From Allocatelliglobosispora scoriae (lineage in GTDB: Bacteria > Actinomycetota > Actinomycetes > Mycobacteriales > Micromonosporaceae), in the NCBI RefSeq assembly GCF_014204945.1, contig NZ_JACHMN010000003.1:1302001-1366000 (forward strand): DNA of 64,000 nucleotides. The letters are read 5' to 3'. The translations under genes were made by a program, and so were the position numbers. Every line of letters starts with the position of its first letter. Positions within the stretch are counted from its first letter, which is position 1. Shown here piece after piece: positions 21,691-30,659 of this stretch. A model generated the notes under the pieces. It was not told where the DNA came from. It saw nothing but the letters and a program-made list of their open reading frames with translations, and did not search any database.

Positions 21691-23796
21691 GTGCCACCAC
21701 GTAAGCGCCGCGACCGGCAGCCCGCAGCAGGGTTGCCGGTCGCTCGCGTCTGCGTGGACCTGCCGCTGCCGCACCTGGACCGGCTCTTCGACTACCTCGT
21801 CCCCGAGGACCTCGACGACGTCGCCCGGCCCGGCGTGCGGCTGAAGGTGCGCTTCTCCGGCCAGCTCGTCGACGCGTGGCTGCTGGAGCGGGTCGCCGAC
21901 AGCGAGCACCCGAAGCTCGCCTACCTGGAGAAGGTCGTCTCCGGCGAGCCCGTGCTGAGCGCCGAGATCGCGCGGCTCGCCCGGGAGGTCGCCGACCGCT
22001 ATGCCGGCAGTCTCGCCGATGTCCTGCGCCTCGCCGTCCCGCCCCGCCACGCGGCGGCCGAGAAACCCCCCAAGACACCAACTCTTGAAGAGTTGCCCCC
22101 ATCCCCACCGGCGGACCCCGCGGACCCTGCAGAGCCCGCCGACCCGTCCCGTCACGTTTTGCAGCAAAGCGTGGCCTCCGACCCCCTCCAAGACCACGCT
22201 TTGCTGCAAAACGTGACGGGGACCGTGCCCGCGGGCCGGGCTGGCCGGGTCGGCGGTGCCGGCGGGGCGGGGTGGGGGCGGTACGCGGCGGGGGAGGCCT
22301 ATCTGCGGGCGCTCGCCGACGGGCGGGCACCGCGGGCGGTGTGGTCGGCGGCGCCGGGGGAGGACTGGCCCGCGCGGCTGGCCGAGGCGATCGCGGTCAC
22401 CGTCGAGAGTGGACGGGGTGCCGTCGCGGTCGTCGCCGATGCGCGGGACCTGGACCGGCTCGATGAGGCGCTGACCGTTCGGTTCGGCGGCGGCGACCGG
22501 CACGTGGCGTTGAGCGCGGCACTCGGTCCGGCGGAGCGGTACCGGCGGTTTCTCCGGGCCAGCCGCGGTGAGGTTTCTGCCGTCATCGGCAACCGGGCCT
22601 CGGCCTTCGCGCCGGTCGCCGCGCTCGGCTTCGTGGCGATCTGGGACGACGGCGACGACCTGCACTCGGAGCAGCGCTCTCCCTACCCGCACGCTCGGCA
22701 GACGCTGCTCAACCGGGCGCAGCTGGCGGAGGCGGCGGTGCTGGTGGCGGGCTTCACGCGTACCGCCGAGGGGCAACAGCTCGTGGAGTCGGGCTGGGCG
22801 CGCGAGATCAACCCGGGGCGCGACGAGGCCCGGCGGATCGTGGTGCAGACGGCCGACGACCGGCAGCTCGCCCGCGACCCGGCGGCGGTCTCGGCGCGGC
22901 TGCCGAGCGTGGCCTGGGAGGCGGCCCGGGAGTCGCTGCGGGCGGGCGCGCCGGTGCTGGTGCAGGTGCCCCGGCGCGGCTACCTGCCGAGCGTCGCCTG
23001 CCAGGACTGCCGGGAGCGGGCCCGCTGCCCGCACTGCGCCGGTCCGCTGGCCCTGACCAGCTCGCAGAGCATCGCCGAGTGCCGCTGGTGCGCTCGGCCC
23101 GCCGGTGGCTACACCTGTCCGCGCTGCGGCGGTCGGCGGTTGCGTGCCTCGGTGACCGGCGTCCGCCGCACCGCCGAGGAGATGGGCCGGGCGCTGCCCG
23201 GATACACGGTGCGCACGTCGGGGCGGGACGGCGTCCTGCCCACCGTCACGAACGAGCCCGCCCTGGTGCTGGCGACGCCGGGCGCGGAGCCGGTCGCCGA
23301 GGGCGGCTACGGTGCCGTGCTGCTCCTGGACACCTGGGCGCTGCTGACCCGGGCCGATCTGCGCGCGGGCGAGGAGGCGCTGCGGCGCTGGATGAACGCC
23401 GCAGCGCTGGCCCGCCCGGGGGGCCGGGTGATCGTCGTCGCCGACGGTTCGCTCGTCGTCGTGCAGGCCCTGATGCGCTGGGACGCGGCCTGGCTCGCCG
23501 CCCGTGAGCTGGCCGAACGCCGTGAGCTGGGCTTCCCGCCCGCAGCCCGCTTCGCCTCGCTGACCGGGACGCCCGCCGCCGTCGCCGAGCAGCTCGCGGC
23601 GACGCGCCTGCCGACCGGTGCGGACCTGCTCGGGCCGATCGAGCTGCCCGACGGCCAGGAGCGGATGCTCGTCCGGGTGACCCGCTCCCACGCTGCCGAG
23701 CTCGCCGCCGCGCTGCATGCGGCGGCCGGTGTCCGCAGCGCCCGCAAGGCACCCGACGCGGTCCGGGTGCAGATGGACCCGCTGGAACTCCTGTAA
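21691..23796 (+). CDS. priA: Primosomal protein N' (PriA-like, no helicase motifs) with repeat-derived insertions
   Basis: This 701-residue protein is the actinobacterial PriA homologue, thought to act in replication restart. The 3'-DNA-binding domain is N-terminal (VCVDLPLPHLDRLFDYLVPEDL). The zinc module has eight cysteines in CQDCRERARCPHC, CRWCARP and CPRCGG (about 434-480). A Walker A GSGKT and DEAH box are missing, as in other actinobacterial PriA, so no helicase activity is expected. Residues about 125-190 are a low-complexity linker holding two repeat-derived peptides: TPTLEELPP from a family D fragment (22076-22096) and HVLQQSVASDPLQDHALLQNVTG from a full family A inverted repeat (22148-22220). 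The GTG start is 22 bases after metK. Confidence 0.9.
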   Translation: MPPRKRRDRQPAAGLPVARVCVDLPLPHLDRLFDYLVPEDLDDVARPGVRLKVRFSGQLVDAWLLERVADSEHPKLAYLEKVVSGEPVLSAEIARLAREVADRYAGSLADVLRLAVPPRHAAAEKPPKTPTLEELPPSPPADPADPAEPADPSRHVLQQSVASDPLQDHALLQNVTGTVPAGRAGRVGGAGGAGWGRYAAGEAYLRALADGRAPRAVWSAAPGEDWPARLAEAIAVTVESGRGAVAVVADARDLDRLDEALTVRFGGGDRHVALSAALGPAERYRRFLRASRGEVSAVIGNRASAFAPVAALGFVAIWDDGDDLHSEQRSPYPHARQTLLNRAQLAEAAVLVAGFTRTAEGQQLVESGWAREINPGRDEARRIVVQTADDRQLARDPAAVSARLPSVAWEAARESLRAGAPVLVQVPRRGYLPSVACQDCRERARCPHCAGPLALTSSQSIAECRWCARPAGGYTCPRCGGRRLRASVTGVRRTAEEMGRALPGYTVRTSGRDGVLPTVTNEPALVLATPGAEPVAEGGYGAVLLLDTWALLTRADLRAGEEALRRWMNAAALARPGGRVIVVADGSLVVVQALMRWDAAWLAARELAERRELGFPPAARFASLTGTPAAVAEQLAATRLPTGADLLGPIELPDGQERMLVRVTRSHAAELAAALHAAAGVRSARKAPDAVRVQMDPLELL
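22076..22096 (+). repeat. Family D repeat fragment inside priA
   Basis: All 21 bases, from CACCAACTCTTGAAG to the end at GAGTTGC, are identical to 35241-35261, one arm of the family D inverted repeat. The fragment is read in frame in the priA linker. Confidence 0.8.
22148..22220 (+). repeat. Family A inverted repeat inside priA
   Basis: Two perfect 27-nt arms (22148-22174 and 22194-22220) flank a 19-nt spacer. Each arm is itself nearly palindromic around TTTTGCAGCAAA. The element keeps the priA frame open and encodes HVLQQSVA and ALLQNVTG. Related copies are at 42265-42326, 56861-56924 and 57011-57076. Confidence 0.9.
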
Positions 23797-23819
23797 CAAC
23801 ATTCACAAAAGATGTGCTG

Positions 23820-23836
23820 TTGCCAAAGACTTGCAA
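23820..23836 (+). promoter_or_regulatory. Near-consensus Nur (nickel uptake regulator) box
   Basis: TTGCCA-AAGAC-TTGCAA matches the Streptomyces Nur box tTGCaa-N5-ttGCAA at all but one or two weakly conserved positions. It lies in a larger inverted repeat, GCTGTTGC (23816-23823) and GCAACAGC (23833-23840), 16 bases before the first gene of the metal importer. This predicts nickel-dependent repression by a Fur-family Nur protein. Confidence 0.65.
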
Positions 23837-23855
23837 CAGCGGCAGGATGATCGTC

Positions 23856-24902
23856 ATGAACGTGGCGATGCACATCAGCAACGGCATCATCAACGGCCCG
23901 ATCTCGCTGGTCTTCGGGCTGGTGGCCGTGTCTGCGATCACCTTCTGCCTGGTCCGGGCCCGCGGCGACCTCAACGACCGGCTGGCGCCGATGGCGGGCC
24001 TCGTGGCCGCGTTCATCTTCGCGGTGCAGATGCTCAACTTCCCAGTCCTGCCGGGCGTCAGCGGGCACCTCCTCGGCGGCGCCCTCGCCGCCACCCTCGT
24101 CGGCCCCTGGGTCGGCGTGCTCTGCGTCTCGGTCGTGCTGGTGGTGCAGGCGCTCGTCTTCGCCGACGGCGGCATCACCGCGCTCGGGCTCAACATCTTC
24201 AACATGGCGCTGCTCGGCACCGCCGTCGGCTACCTGATGGTGATCGCCCTGCTGAAGCTGCTGCCGCGGACCGCTGCGGGAGCGGGCTTCGCCGTCTTCA
24301 TCGCCTCGGTCGTCAGCGTCACCCTCGCCTCGCAGGGCTTCGTGCTGGAGTATCTCCTCGGCGGCGGGGTCGACCTCACCATCGGCTACGGCAAGATCTC
24401 CGCCGTGATGGCCGGGGTGCACTCGCTCATCGGCATCGGTGAGGGGCTGATCGCGGCGGCGACCGTCACGACGGTCGCCAAGGTCCGGCCCGACCTCGTC
24501 TACGCGCTGCGCGGCCGAGCCCTGGACGCACCCGGTGCCGTGCGGGGCTCCGCCCGGCCGGTCGTCATCGCCGGGCTCGTCGCCGCGCTGGCGCTCGCGG
24601 GCGGGGTCAGCTACTTCGCCTCCTCGGCACCGGACGGGCTCGACGCCACCACGCTGCGCGGCTGCACGCTCAACGACGCGGGCGAGATCATCGGCGGCAC
24701 CTGCATGGCCCAGTCGGCGCAGGACCACGAGTTCGGCGGCGGCTTCCTCGCCGATTACGGCATCAACGGGATCGACGGCACGGTCGGCATCGCCGGGGTG
24801 ATCGGCGTGCTGCTCACCTTCGCCGTCGGCCTCGGCATCGCCTGGACGATCCGGCGCCGCCGGGCCCACGCGGCCCTGCCGAGCACCCCGGTCGGCGGCT
24901 GA
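23856..24902 (+). CDS. cbiM: ECF cobalt/nickel transporter substrate component, CbiM/NikM fused to N domain
   Basis: This is the substrate-binding membrane subunit (S component) of a group of energy-coupling factor importers for Co2+ or Ni2+. The mature N-terminus MHISNGIINGP holds the metal-binding His near position 2 after Met removal or internal start; several ATGs precede it. I chose 23856 because GGCAGGA is suitably placed and the operator occupies the earlier DNA. Seven or so helices are followed, from about residue 225, by a fused CbiN/NikN-like part: a helix, a loop beginning APDGLDATTLRGC, and a last helix before a basic tail. The Nur box upstream favours nickel as substrate. The gene is 3 bases before cbiQ. 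Confidence 0.88.
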   Translation: MNVAMHISNGIINGPISLVFGLVAVSAITFCLVRARGDLNDRLAPMAGLVAAFIFAVQMLNFPVLPGVSGHLLGGALAATLVGPWVGVLCVSVVLVVQALVFADGGITALGLNIFNMALLGTAVGYLMVIALLKLLPRTAAGAGFAVFIASVVSVTLASQGFVLEYLLGGGVDLTIGYGKISAVMAGVHSLIGIGEGLIAAATVTTVAKVRPDLVYALRGRALDAPGAVRGSARPVVIAGLVAALALAGGVSYFASSAPDGLDATTLRGCTLNDAGEIIGGTCMAQSAQDHEFGGGFLADYGINGIDGTVGIAGVIGVLLTFAVGLGIAWTIRRRRAHAALPSTPVGG

Positions 24903-24905
24903 CGG

Positions 24906-25676
24906 ATGGGAGCGGGGCACCTCCACCCGATGTTCGTGCACCGGCACTCGCCGGTGCACCACCTCGCACCCGAGGCGAAGGTGGTCGCGGCGGTGCTCTG
25001 CACCATCGTCGTGGTGGCGACCCCGCGGACGGCGCTCTGGGCGTTCGCGGGTTACGCCGTGCTCATCGCCGCCATCGCGGTGCTGGCGCGGATCCCGGCC
25101 GGGTGGCTGGCGCGGCGCAGCATGATCGAGCTGCCGTTCGTGCTGACGGCGGTGCTGCTGCCGTTCCTGACGGCCGGGCCGACGGTGCGGGTGCTCGGCA
25201 TGGACCTGGCGGTCGACGGGCTCTGGGCGGGGTGGAACATCCTGGTGAAGGGTGCGCTGGGCGTACTCATCGCGTTGTTGCTCGCCGCGACCACCCTGCC
25301 GCGTGACCTGATCATCGGCCTGGACCGGCTGCGGGCCCCGACCGCGATCACCCAGATCGCCCTGTTCATGCTGCGCTACCTCGACGTGCTCGCCGACGAG
25401 GCGAAGCGGATGCGGATCGCGCGGATCTCGCGCCTCGACGACCCGCGCTTCCTGTGGCAGCTGCGCGGATTCGCGGCCGGGATCGGCACCCTCTTCCTGC
25501 GCGCCTTCGAGCGCGGCGAGCGCGTCTACCTCGCGATGAAGTCGCGCGGCTACACCGGCAGGATGCCCGCCGCGCTGCACGCCGACGGCACCGCGACGGC
25601 GCGGCAGTGGATGGCCGCGGCGATCCCGCCGGTCGCCGCCGCGGCGATCATGGTGTGCGGCAGGCTGTACGCATGA
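24906..25676 (+). CDS. cbiQ: ECF transporter transmembrane protein CbiQ/NikQ (T component)
   Basis: The T component couples ATPase movement to the substrate subunit. The 256-residue protein starts [31 protein letters not shown], with the H-P-x-H-x-L-xP-xxK pattern of the family. It has about five hydrophobic helices and the cytoplasmic coupling motifs LRYLDVLADEAKRMRIARISR and ERGERVYLAMKSRGYTGRMP (ARG-type ATPase-contact motifs). Its stop overlaps the cbiO start (ATGA). Confidence 0.92.
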   Translation: MGAGHLHPMFVHRHSPVHHLAPEAKVVAAVLCTIVVVATPRTALWAFAGYAVLIAAIAVLARIPAGWLARRSMIELPFVLTAVLLPFLTAGPTVRVLGMDLAVDGLWAGWNILVKGALGVLIALLLAATTLPRDLIIGLDRLRAPTAITQIALFMLRYLDVLADEAKRMRIARISRLDDPRFLWQLRGFAAGIGTLFLRAFERGERVYLAMKSRGYTGRMPAALHADGTATARQWMAAAIPPVAAAAIMVCGRLYA

Positions 25677-26428
25677 CCGCGCTCCAGCTCACCGACGTCC
25701 GGTACGCCTACCCCGACGGCCACCGTGCCCTGCACGGGGTCGACCTGCAGATCGCCGAGGGCGAGCGGGTGGCGCTGCTCGGCCCCAACGGCGCGGGCAA
25801 GACCACGCTGGTGCTGCACCTCAACGGCATCCTGCCGACGCCCAACCTGCCCGGCGCCACCGGCACCGTGCGGATCGGCGACACCGTCGTCAACCCGCGC
25901 GACCGGGCCGGGCTCGCCGAGGTGCGCCGCCGGGTCGGCCTCGTCTTCCAGGACCCCGACGACCAGCTCTTCCTGCCGACCGTGCGGGAGGACGTCGCGT
26001 TCGGCCCGGCCAACCTGGGGCTCAAGGGCGCCGAGCTGGACGCGCGGGTCACCGAGGCGCTGGAGGCCGTCGGCATGACCGAGATGCGCGACCGCGCGCC
26101 GCACCACCTCTCGCTCGGGCAGCGACGGCGGGTGGCGGTCGCGACGGTGCTCGCGATGCGCCCCGACCTGCTCGTGCTCGACGAGCCATCGTCCAACATG
26201 GACCCGCAGGCGCGCCGGGAACTCGCCGAGATCCTGCTCGCGCTGCCGACGACGATGCTGATGGTCACCCACGACCTGCCCTACGCGCTGCAGCTCTGCC
26301 CGCGCTCGGTGATCCTCGACGGCGGCGTGGTGGTGGCCGACGGCCCGACCCGTGAGCTGCTCGCCGACCCGGAGCTGCTGGCGCGGCATCGGCTGGAACT
26401 CCCGTTCGGCTTCACGGTCACTGCCTGA
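25673..26428 (+). CDS. cbiO: ECF transporter ATP-binding protein CbiO/NikO (A component)
   Basis: This 251-residue ABC ATPase powers the importer. Walker A is LGPNGAGKTTLVLHLNG (about 36-52), the Q-loop is FQDPDDQLF, the signature is LSLGQRRRVAVATVLAM, and Walker B is LLVLDEPSSNMDP. The switch histidine is in MLMVTHDLPYALQLC. The signature LSLGQ and the DDQLF Q-helix are typical of ECF A components. ATG overlaps cbiQ's stop. The operon probably ends here; the F-type inverted repeat follows at 26501. Confidence 0.94.
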   Translation: MTALQLTDVRYAYPDGHRALHGVDLQIAEGERVALLGPNGAGKTTLVLHLNGILPTPNLPGATGTVRIGDTVVNPRDRAGLAEVRRRVGLVFQDPDDQLFLPTVREDVAFGPANLGLKGAELDARVTEALEAVGMTEMRDRAPHHLSLGQRRRVAVATVLAMRPDLLVLDEPSSNMDPQARRELAEILLALPTTMLMVTHDLPYALQLCPRSVILDGGVVVADGPTRELLADPELLARHRLELPFGFTVTA

Positions 26429-26500
26429 CCCTGTAGTCGTCTGACCCCTGCCGTTGCCTGGCCCCGGTCACGGTCGCTGCGTGCGGCCCCCCGGCGTGTT

Positions 26501-26592
26501 CCCTGAATTTTAATGCTGGACACGCCGACGGCCCTTGTCGATCCTGACCTTTGTTGCAGATTCTCCGGCGTGTCCAGCACTAAAATTCAGGG
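26501..26592. repeat. Family F inverted repeat between cbiO and def
   Basis: Two 27-nt arms (26501-26527 and 26566-26592) match at 26 of 27 positions and enclose a 38-nt spacer. The outer part CCCTGAATTTTA is strikingly AT-rich for this genome; the inner part GCTGGACACGCCG is GC-rich. It could act as a terminator for the metal importer operon. No second copy of these arms was seen in the window. Confidence 0.85.
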
Positions 26593-26649
26593 TGGGGGGC
26601 ATGCACCCGGTGAGTCGGCTACGCGGCGTGAGGGCGGCGGGGCGATCAG

Positions 26650-26655
26650 TAGACT
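26650..26655 (+). promoter_or_regulatory. Candidate -10 element for def
   Basis: TAGACT lies 37 bases before the def GTG. The same hexamer stands before the receiver-GGDEF gene (30590) and pheS (53188), which suggests a house-keeping promoter type, though -35 matches are weak. Confidence 0.4.
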
Positions 26656-26691
26656 GACACCGTCGATCACCCGTGCAGAGGAGACCACCCC

Positions 26692-27246
26692 GTGACCGTC
26701 CAGCCCATCCGCTACTTCGGGGACCCGGTGCTGCGGACCCCCGCAGATCCGGTGACGACCTTTGACAAGGAGCTGCGGCGGCTGGTGAGGGACCTGACCG
26801 AGACGATGCAGGAGGCGGGCGGTGCGGGACTCGCCGCGCCGCAGCTCGGCGTCGGCTTGCGGGTCTTCACCTTCGACATCGACGACGTCGTCGGCCACCT
26901 CGTCAATCCGGTGCTGGAGTTCCCGGACGACGAGGAGCAGGACGGCCAGGAGGGGTGCCTGTCGCTGCCGGGGCTGTATTACGACACCAAGCGCCGGCAG
27001 AACGTCATCGCCCGAGGCTTCCACGAGTCCGGCGACCCCGTGCAGATCGTCGGCGCCGGCCTGATGTCGCGCTGCATCCAGCACGAGACCGACCACCTCG
27101 ACGGCGTGATCTTCATCGACCGCCTCGACAACACCGGCCGCAAGCAGGCCCTCAAGGACATCCGCCGCGCCGAGTGGTACGACCCGACCAACACCCGGGT
27201 CAAGGTCAGTCCGCACGTGACCGGCCCGCTGGGGCTGGGCCTGTGA
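26692..27246 (+). CDS. def: Peptide deformylase
   Basis: Def removes the formyl group from nascent proteins using a catalytic metal. The 184-residue protein has all three motifs: [10 protein letters not shown] (about 43-52), EGCLSLPG (about 88-95) and [12 protein letters not shown] (about 129-140). The GTG start follows AGAGGAGA. Its stop overlaps fmt by GTGA, giving the classical def-fmt pair (formylation and deformylation). Confidence 0.96.
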   Translation: MTVQPIRYFGDPVLRTPADPVTTFDKELRRLVRDLTETMQEAGGAGLAAPQLGVGLRVFTFDIDDVVGHLVNPVLEFPDDEEQDGQEGCLSLPGLYYDTKRRQNVIARGFHESGDPVQIVGAGLMSRCIQHETDHLDGVIFIDRLDNTGRKQALKDIRRAEWYDPTNTRVKVSPHVTGPLGLGL

Positions 27247-28184
27247 GAATCATCTTCGCGGGTACGCCGGAGGTCGCCCTCCCGTCGCTGGAGGCCGTCG
27301 CCGCCTCGGGCCACGAGCTGCTCGCCGTCGTGACCAGGCCCGACGCGCCGGCCGGCCGGGGTCGGCACGCTGCCCGGTCACCGGTCGCCGCCTGGGCCGA
27401 CGAGCACGGGATCGAGGTCCTGACCCCGGCGAAGCCCCGCGACGAGGACTTCCTGGTCCGGCTCACCGAGCTCGACGTCGACTGCGTACCCGTCGTCGCC
27501 TACGGCGCGCTGGTGCCGCCGGTGGCGCTGGAGATCCCCGTGCACGGCTGGGTGAACCTGCACTTCTCGCTGCTGCCCGCGTGGCGCGGCGCGGCACCCG
27601 TGCAGCACGCCGTCTGGCACGGCGACGAGGTGACCGGCGCCTCGGTCTTCCAGCTCGAGGCCGGTCTCGACACCGGTCCGGTCTTCGGCACCCTGACCGA
27701 GGTGATCCGCCCGACCGACACCTCCGGCGACCTGCTCGCGCGGCTCGCGGTCGACGGTGCCGGGCTCCTCGTCGACGTGCTCAACGCGATCGAGGACGGT
27801 TCGGTCCGCGCGGTGGCGCAGCCCGCCGACGGGGTCAGCCTCGCCCCGAAGATCACCGTGGAGGACGCGGCGGTCCGCTGGGGCGACCCGGCGTTCGCCG
27901 TGGACCGGCGGGTGCGCGCGATGACCCCGTTCCCGGGGGCGTGGAGCACGTTCCGGGGTGAGCGGATCAAGCTCGGCCCCGTCTCGATCGTCCCCGACGG
28001 TCCCCGGCTCGAACCGGGTGACCTGCTGGTGGAGAAGACTCGGGTGCTCGCCGGGACGGCGACGGACCCCGTCGCGCTCGGTGAGGTGAGGGCGGCCGGC
28101 AAGAAGCCGATGTCCGCCGTGGACTGGGCGCGCGGTGTGCGGCCGACGTCAGGTGAACGCATGACAGGGGAACATCCAGCATGA
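27243..28184 (+). CDS. fmt: Methionyl-tRNA formyltransferase
   Basis: Fmt formylates initiator Met-tRNA with 10-formyl-THF. The 313-residue chain opens [19 protein letters not shown]. It carries the catalytic region [44 protein letters not shown] (about 102-145), with the SLLPxxRG signature and catalytic Asp. The C-terminal OB-like domain (about 205-313) includes [14 protein letters not shown]. The GTG overlaps the def stop, and its end overlaps rsmB by 4 bases. Confidence 0.96.
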   Translation: MRIIFAGTPEVALPSLEAVAASGHELLAVVTRPDAPAGRGRHAARSPVAAWADEHGIEVLTPAKPRDEDFLVRLTELDVDCVPVVAYGALVPPVALEIPVHGWVNLHFSLLPAWRGAAPVQHAVWHGDEVTGASVFQLEAGLDTGPVFGTLTEVIRPTDTSGDLLARLAVDGAGLLVDVLNAIEDGSVRAVAQPADGVSLAPKITVEDAAVRWGDPAFAVDRRVRAMTPFPGAWSTFRGERIKLGPVSIVPDGPRLEPGDLLVEKTRVLAGTATDPVALGEVRAAGKKPMSAVDWARGVRPTSGERMTGEHPA

Positions 28185-29641
28185 GCGAACGACAGGGCGG
28201 CTTCCGCTCCGGCACGGCCCGCGAGCGCGGTGGCCGATCTGATCGGGGCGGAGGCGATCGGCCGAGGGGTGGACGTCCGCCCTTCGACCCGGCCCGGTCG
28301 GCAGCCTACGAGGCCCTGCTCGCCACGCACCGCGACGACGCGTACGCCAACATCGTCCTGCCCGCGCTGCTGCGCGACCGCGGAGTGACCGGCCGGGACG
28401 CGGCCTTCGCGACCGAGCTCACCTATGGCACGCTGCGCCACCTCGGCACCCTCGACGCGATCATCTCCGCCGCCGCCGACCGCGATGTCAGCCGGATCGA
28501 CCCGCCCGCGCGGGACTCGCTGCGACTCGGCGCCTACCAGGTGCTCTTCACCCGGGTTCCGCCGCACGCCGCCGTCGCCGCGACCGTGGACATGGTGCAT
28601 GCGGTCGCGCCGCAGGCGGCGGGCTTCGCCAACGCGGTGATGCGCCGCATCACGGAGCAGGACACCGACACCTGGATCGCCGAGGTCTCGCCGAAGGCCG
28701 AGGACGACGCGATCGGCCACCTCTCCATCAGCCTGAGCCATCCACAGTGGATCGTTCGGGCGTTCTCGGAGGCCCTCGGCGGCGACATGGGCGAGACGGC
28801 CCGGCTGCTCGCCGAGGACAACGAGCGCCCGCCGGTGCACCTGTGCGCCCGGCCCGGCCTCGAGGACGCCGTCGACCTCGCCGAGCAGGTCGGCGGTCTG
28901 CCCGGCGCCTTCTCCCCCTACGCCGTCTACCTGTCCGGCGGCTCGCCCGGCGACATCGAGGCGATCCGCGACGGCCGCGCGCACGTGCAGGACGAGGGCT
29001 CGCAGCTCGTCGCCGCGGCTCTCGCCGCCGCCCCGCTGGACGGCTCCGACGAGCGGTGGCTCGACCTCTGCGCCGGTCCCGGCGGCAAGGCCGGCCTGCT
29101 CGGGGCCCTCGCCGCCCTGCGCGGCGCGTCCGTCACCGCCGTCGAGATCGCCGAGCACCGGGCCCGCCTCGTCGAGCTCGCGACCCGGCGGCTGCCCGTC
29201 ACCACGATCGTCGCCGACGGGCGCGATGTCGGCGACAACCCGGCCCTGCCCGAGGGCGGCTTCGACCGGGTCCTCGTCGACGCGCCCTGCTCGGGTCTCG
29301 GCTCGCTGCGGCGCCGCCCCGAGTCGCGCTGGCGCCGCAAGCCCAGCGACCTGCCGCCGCTCACCAAGCTGCAGCGGGAGCTGCTCGGCGCCGCGTTCCG
29401 GGCGGTCCGCCCCGGTGGCGTCGTCGCCTATGTCACCTGCTCGCCGCATGTCGTCGAGACGCAGGTCAGCGTCGTGGAGGCAGCCCGGCGCAGCTCGATC
29501 CAGATGGACTTCGTCGACGCCCGTGAGCTGCTGCCGCCGGGTATGCCCGGCCTCGGTGCCGGGCCGACGGTGCAGCTGTGGCCGCACCGGCATGGCACCG
29601 ACGCCATGTTTCTGGCCGTGTTGAGAAGGGGTAACGAATGA
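28181..29641 (+). CDS. rsmB: 16S rRNA (cytosine-967-C5)-methyltransferase RsmB
   Basis: RsmB (Sun/Fmu) uses SAM to methylate C967 in 16S rRNA. The 486-residue protein starts with about 40 residues rich in Arg and Gly that are not part of the core. A NusB-like RNA-binding domain (about 45-180) is followed by a Rossmann methyltransferase with [18 protein letters not shown] (SAM motif I, about 297-314). The two cysteines of C5 methyltransferases are in [16 protein letters not shown] and [12 protein letters not shown]. Its ATG overlaps fmt, and its TGA overlaps rpe (ATGA). Confidence 0.94.
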   Translation: MSERQGGFRSGTARERGGRSDRGGGDRPRGGRPPFDPARSAAYEALLATHRDDAYANIVLPALLRDRGVTGRDAAFATELTYGTLRHLGTLDAIISAAADRDVSRIDPPARDSLRLGAYQVLFTRVPPHAAVAATVDMVHAVAPQAAGFANAVMRRITEQDTDTWIAEVSPKAEDDAIGHLSISLSHPQWIVRAFSEALGGDMGETARLLAEDNERPPVHLCARPGLEDAVDLAEQVGGLPGAFSPYAVYLSGGSPGDIEAIRDGRAHVQDEGSQLVAAALAAAPLDGSDERWLDLCAGPGGKAGLLGALAALRGASVTAVEIAEHRARLVELATRRLPVTTIVADGRDVGDNPALPEGGFDRVLVDAPCSGLGSLRRRPESRWRRKPSDLPPLTKLQRELLGAAFRAVRPGGVVAYVTCSPHVVETQVSVVEAARRSSIQMDFVDARELLPPGMPGLGAGPTVQLWPHRHGTDAMFLAVLRRGNE

Positions 29642-30297
29642 GCGTGATCATCGCTCCCAGCCTGCTCGCCGCCGACTTCGCGCACCTCGCCGACGCGGCG
29701 GCCGCGGTGCACGGCGCGGCCGACTGGCTGCACGTGGACGTCATGGACAACCACTTCGTCCCCAACCTGACGATCGGGCTGCCCGTCGTCACCAGCCTGC
29801 GGCGCGCGACGGACCTGCCGTTCGACGTGCACCTGATGATCGAGGCGCCCGAGCGCTGGGCTCCGGGTTATGCCGAGGCGGGCGCCTACAACGTCACCTT
29901 CCACGCGGAGGCAGCCGAGGACCCGGTGGAGCTGGCGAAGACGCTGCGCGGACTGGGTGCCAAGGCCGGGTTGGCGATCGACAAGGACACGCTGCTCGAC
30001 CCGTACCTGGATCTGCTGCCGCACTTCGACACGCTGCTGATCATGACGATCAAGGCCGGGTTCGGTGGCCAGGCGTTCGTACCGGAGCTGCTGGACAAGG
30101 TCCGCGCTGCTCGGCGGCACATCGCTTCGGGGCATCTGGACATTCGGCTGGAGGTGGACGGGGGAGTGTCGATGGACACCATCGCGGCTGCCGCTGAGGC
30201 CGGGGCGGATGCCTTCGTGGCCGGGACCGCTGTCTACGGTGCCGCGGATCCGGCTGCTGCCTGTCGTGCGCTGCGTGCTCTTGCTGAGTCGATCTGA
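29638..30297 (+). CDS. rpe: Ribulose-phosphate 3-epimerase
   Basis: Rpe interconverts ribulose 5-phosphate and xylulose 5-phosphate in the pentose phosphate pathway. The 219-residue TIM barrel shows [38 protein letters not shown] (metal His and Asp), [24 protein letters not shown] and [32 protein letters not shown] (catalytic Asp and phosphate loop). It ends the def-fmt-rsmB-rpe run. Its product class also feeds riboflavin synthesis, since ribulose 5-phosphate is the RibBA substrate encoded just downstream. Confidence 0.96.
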   Translation: MSVIIAPSLLAADFAHLADAAAAVHGAADWLHVDVMDNHFVPNLTIGLPVVTSLRRATDLPFDVHLMIEAPERWAPGYAEAGAYNVTFHAEAAEDPVELAKTLRGLGAKAGLAIDKDTLLDPYLDLLPHFDTLLIMTIKAGFGGQAFVPELLDKVRAARRHIASGHLDIRLEVDGGVSMDTIAAAAEAGADAFVAGTAVYGAADPAAACRALRALAESI

Positions 30298-30318
30298 GGT
30301 CGTCTGTGCTTGCGGTGG

Positions 30319-30392
30319 GGGTGGGGGGCGGGATCGACCCGCTCTGGGCGGTCAGGCTTGATCCCGACGCGGGTCGATCCCGCCCCCCACCC
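30319..30392. repeat. Family E inverted repeat after rpe (shared loop copy 1)
   Basis: Perfect 24-nt arms (30319-30342 and 30369-30392) enclose a 26-nt loop (30343-30368). The reverse complement of this loop is identical at all 26 positions to the loop at 57378-57403, although the arms of the two elements differ at ten positions. It starts 21 bases after the rpe stop and could also act as a terminator. Confidence 0.95.
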
Positions 30393-30659
30393 TGACCGGG
30401 GTCACGCTGTCAGGGTTTGTTGCGGCTTGACGGCTGGACGGGACCGTCGGGTTGGCGGATCTTGGGCAGTTCCGTGGTCGCTTTCGTGACTTCTCCTCCG
30501 GGGTGTCGGTTGCTTCTTGGGTCTTTGCTGCTGGTGGGGGCTTGATTCCTGAGATCGGGAATGGTCTTCGTCTGGTGCGGGGTCGGTCGTAGACTGTCGA
30601 GTCCCGGGTCTGTCGCGCAGCGTGACGGACAACCGGCCACAACGGACAGTGGGGCGGAC
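30393..30659 (+). promoter_or_regulatory. Upstream region of the receiver-GGDEF gene
   Basis: No gene is supported here. The stretch 30402-30560 is T-rich on the plus strand and has lower GC than its surroundings. A -10-like TAGACT is at 30590-30595; if it is used, translation must begin downstream of about 30602, which supports the TTG at 30660 as start of the next gene. Confidence 0.4.

Noticed and set aside
23797-23855. Cobalamin riboswitch before the metal importer
   Set aside because: The gap is only 59 bases, far too short for the fold, and is filled by the Nur-type operator.
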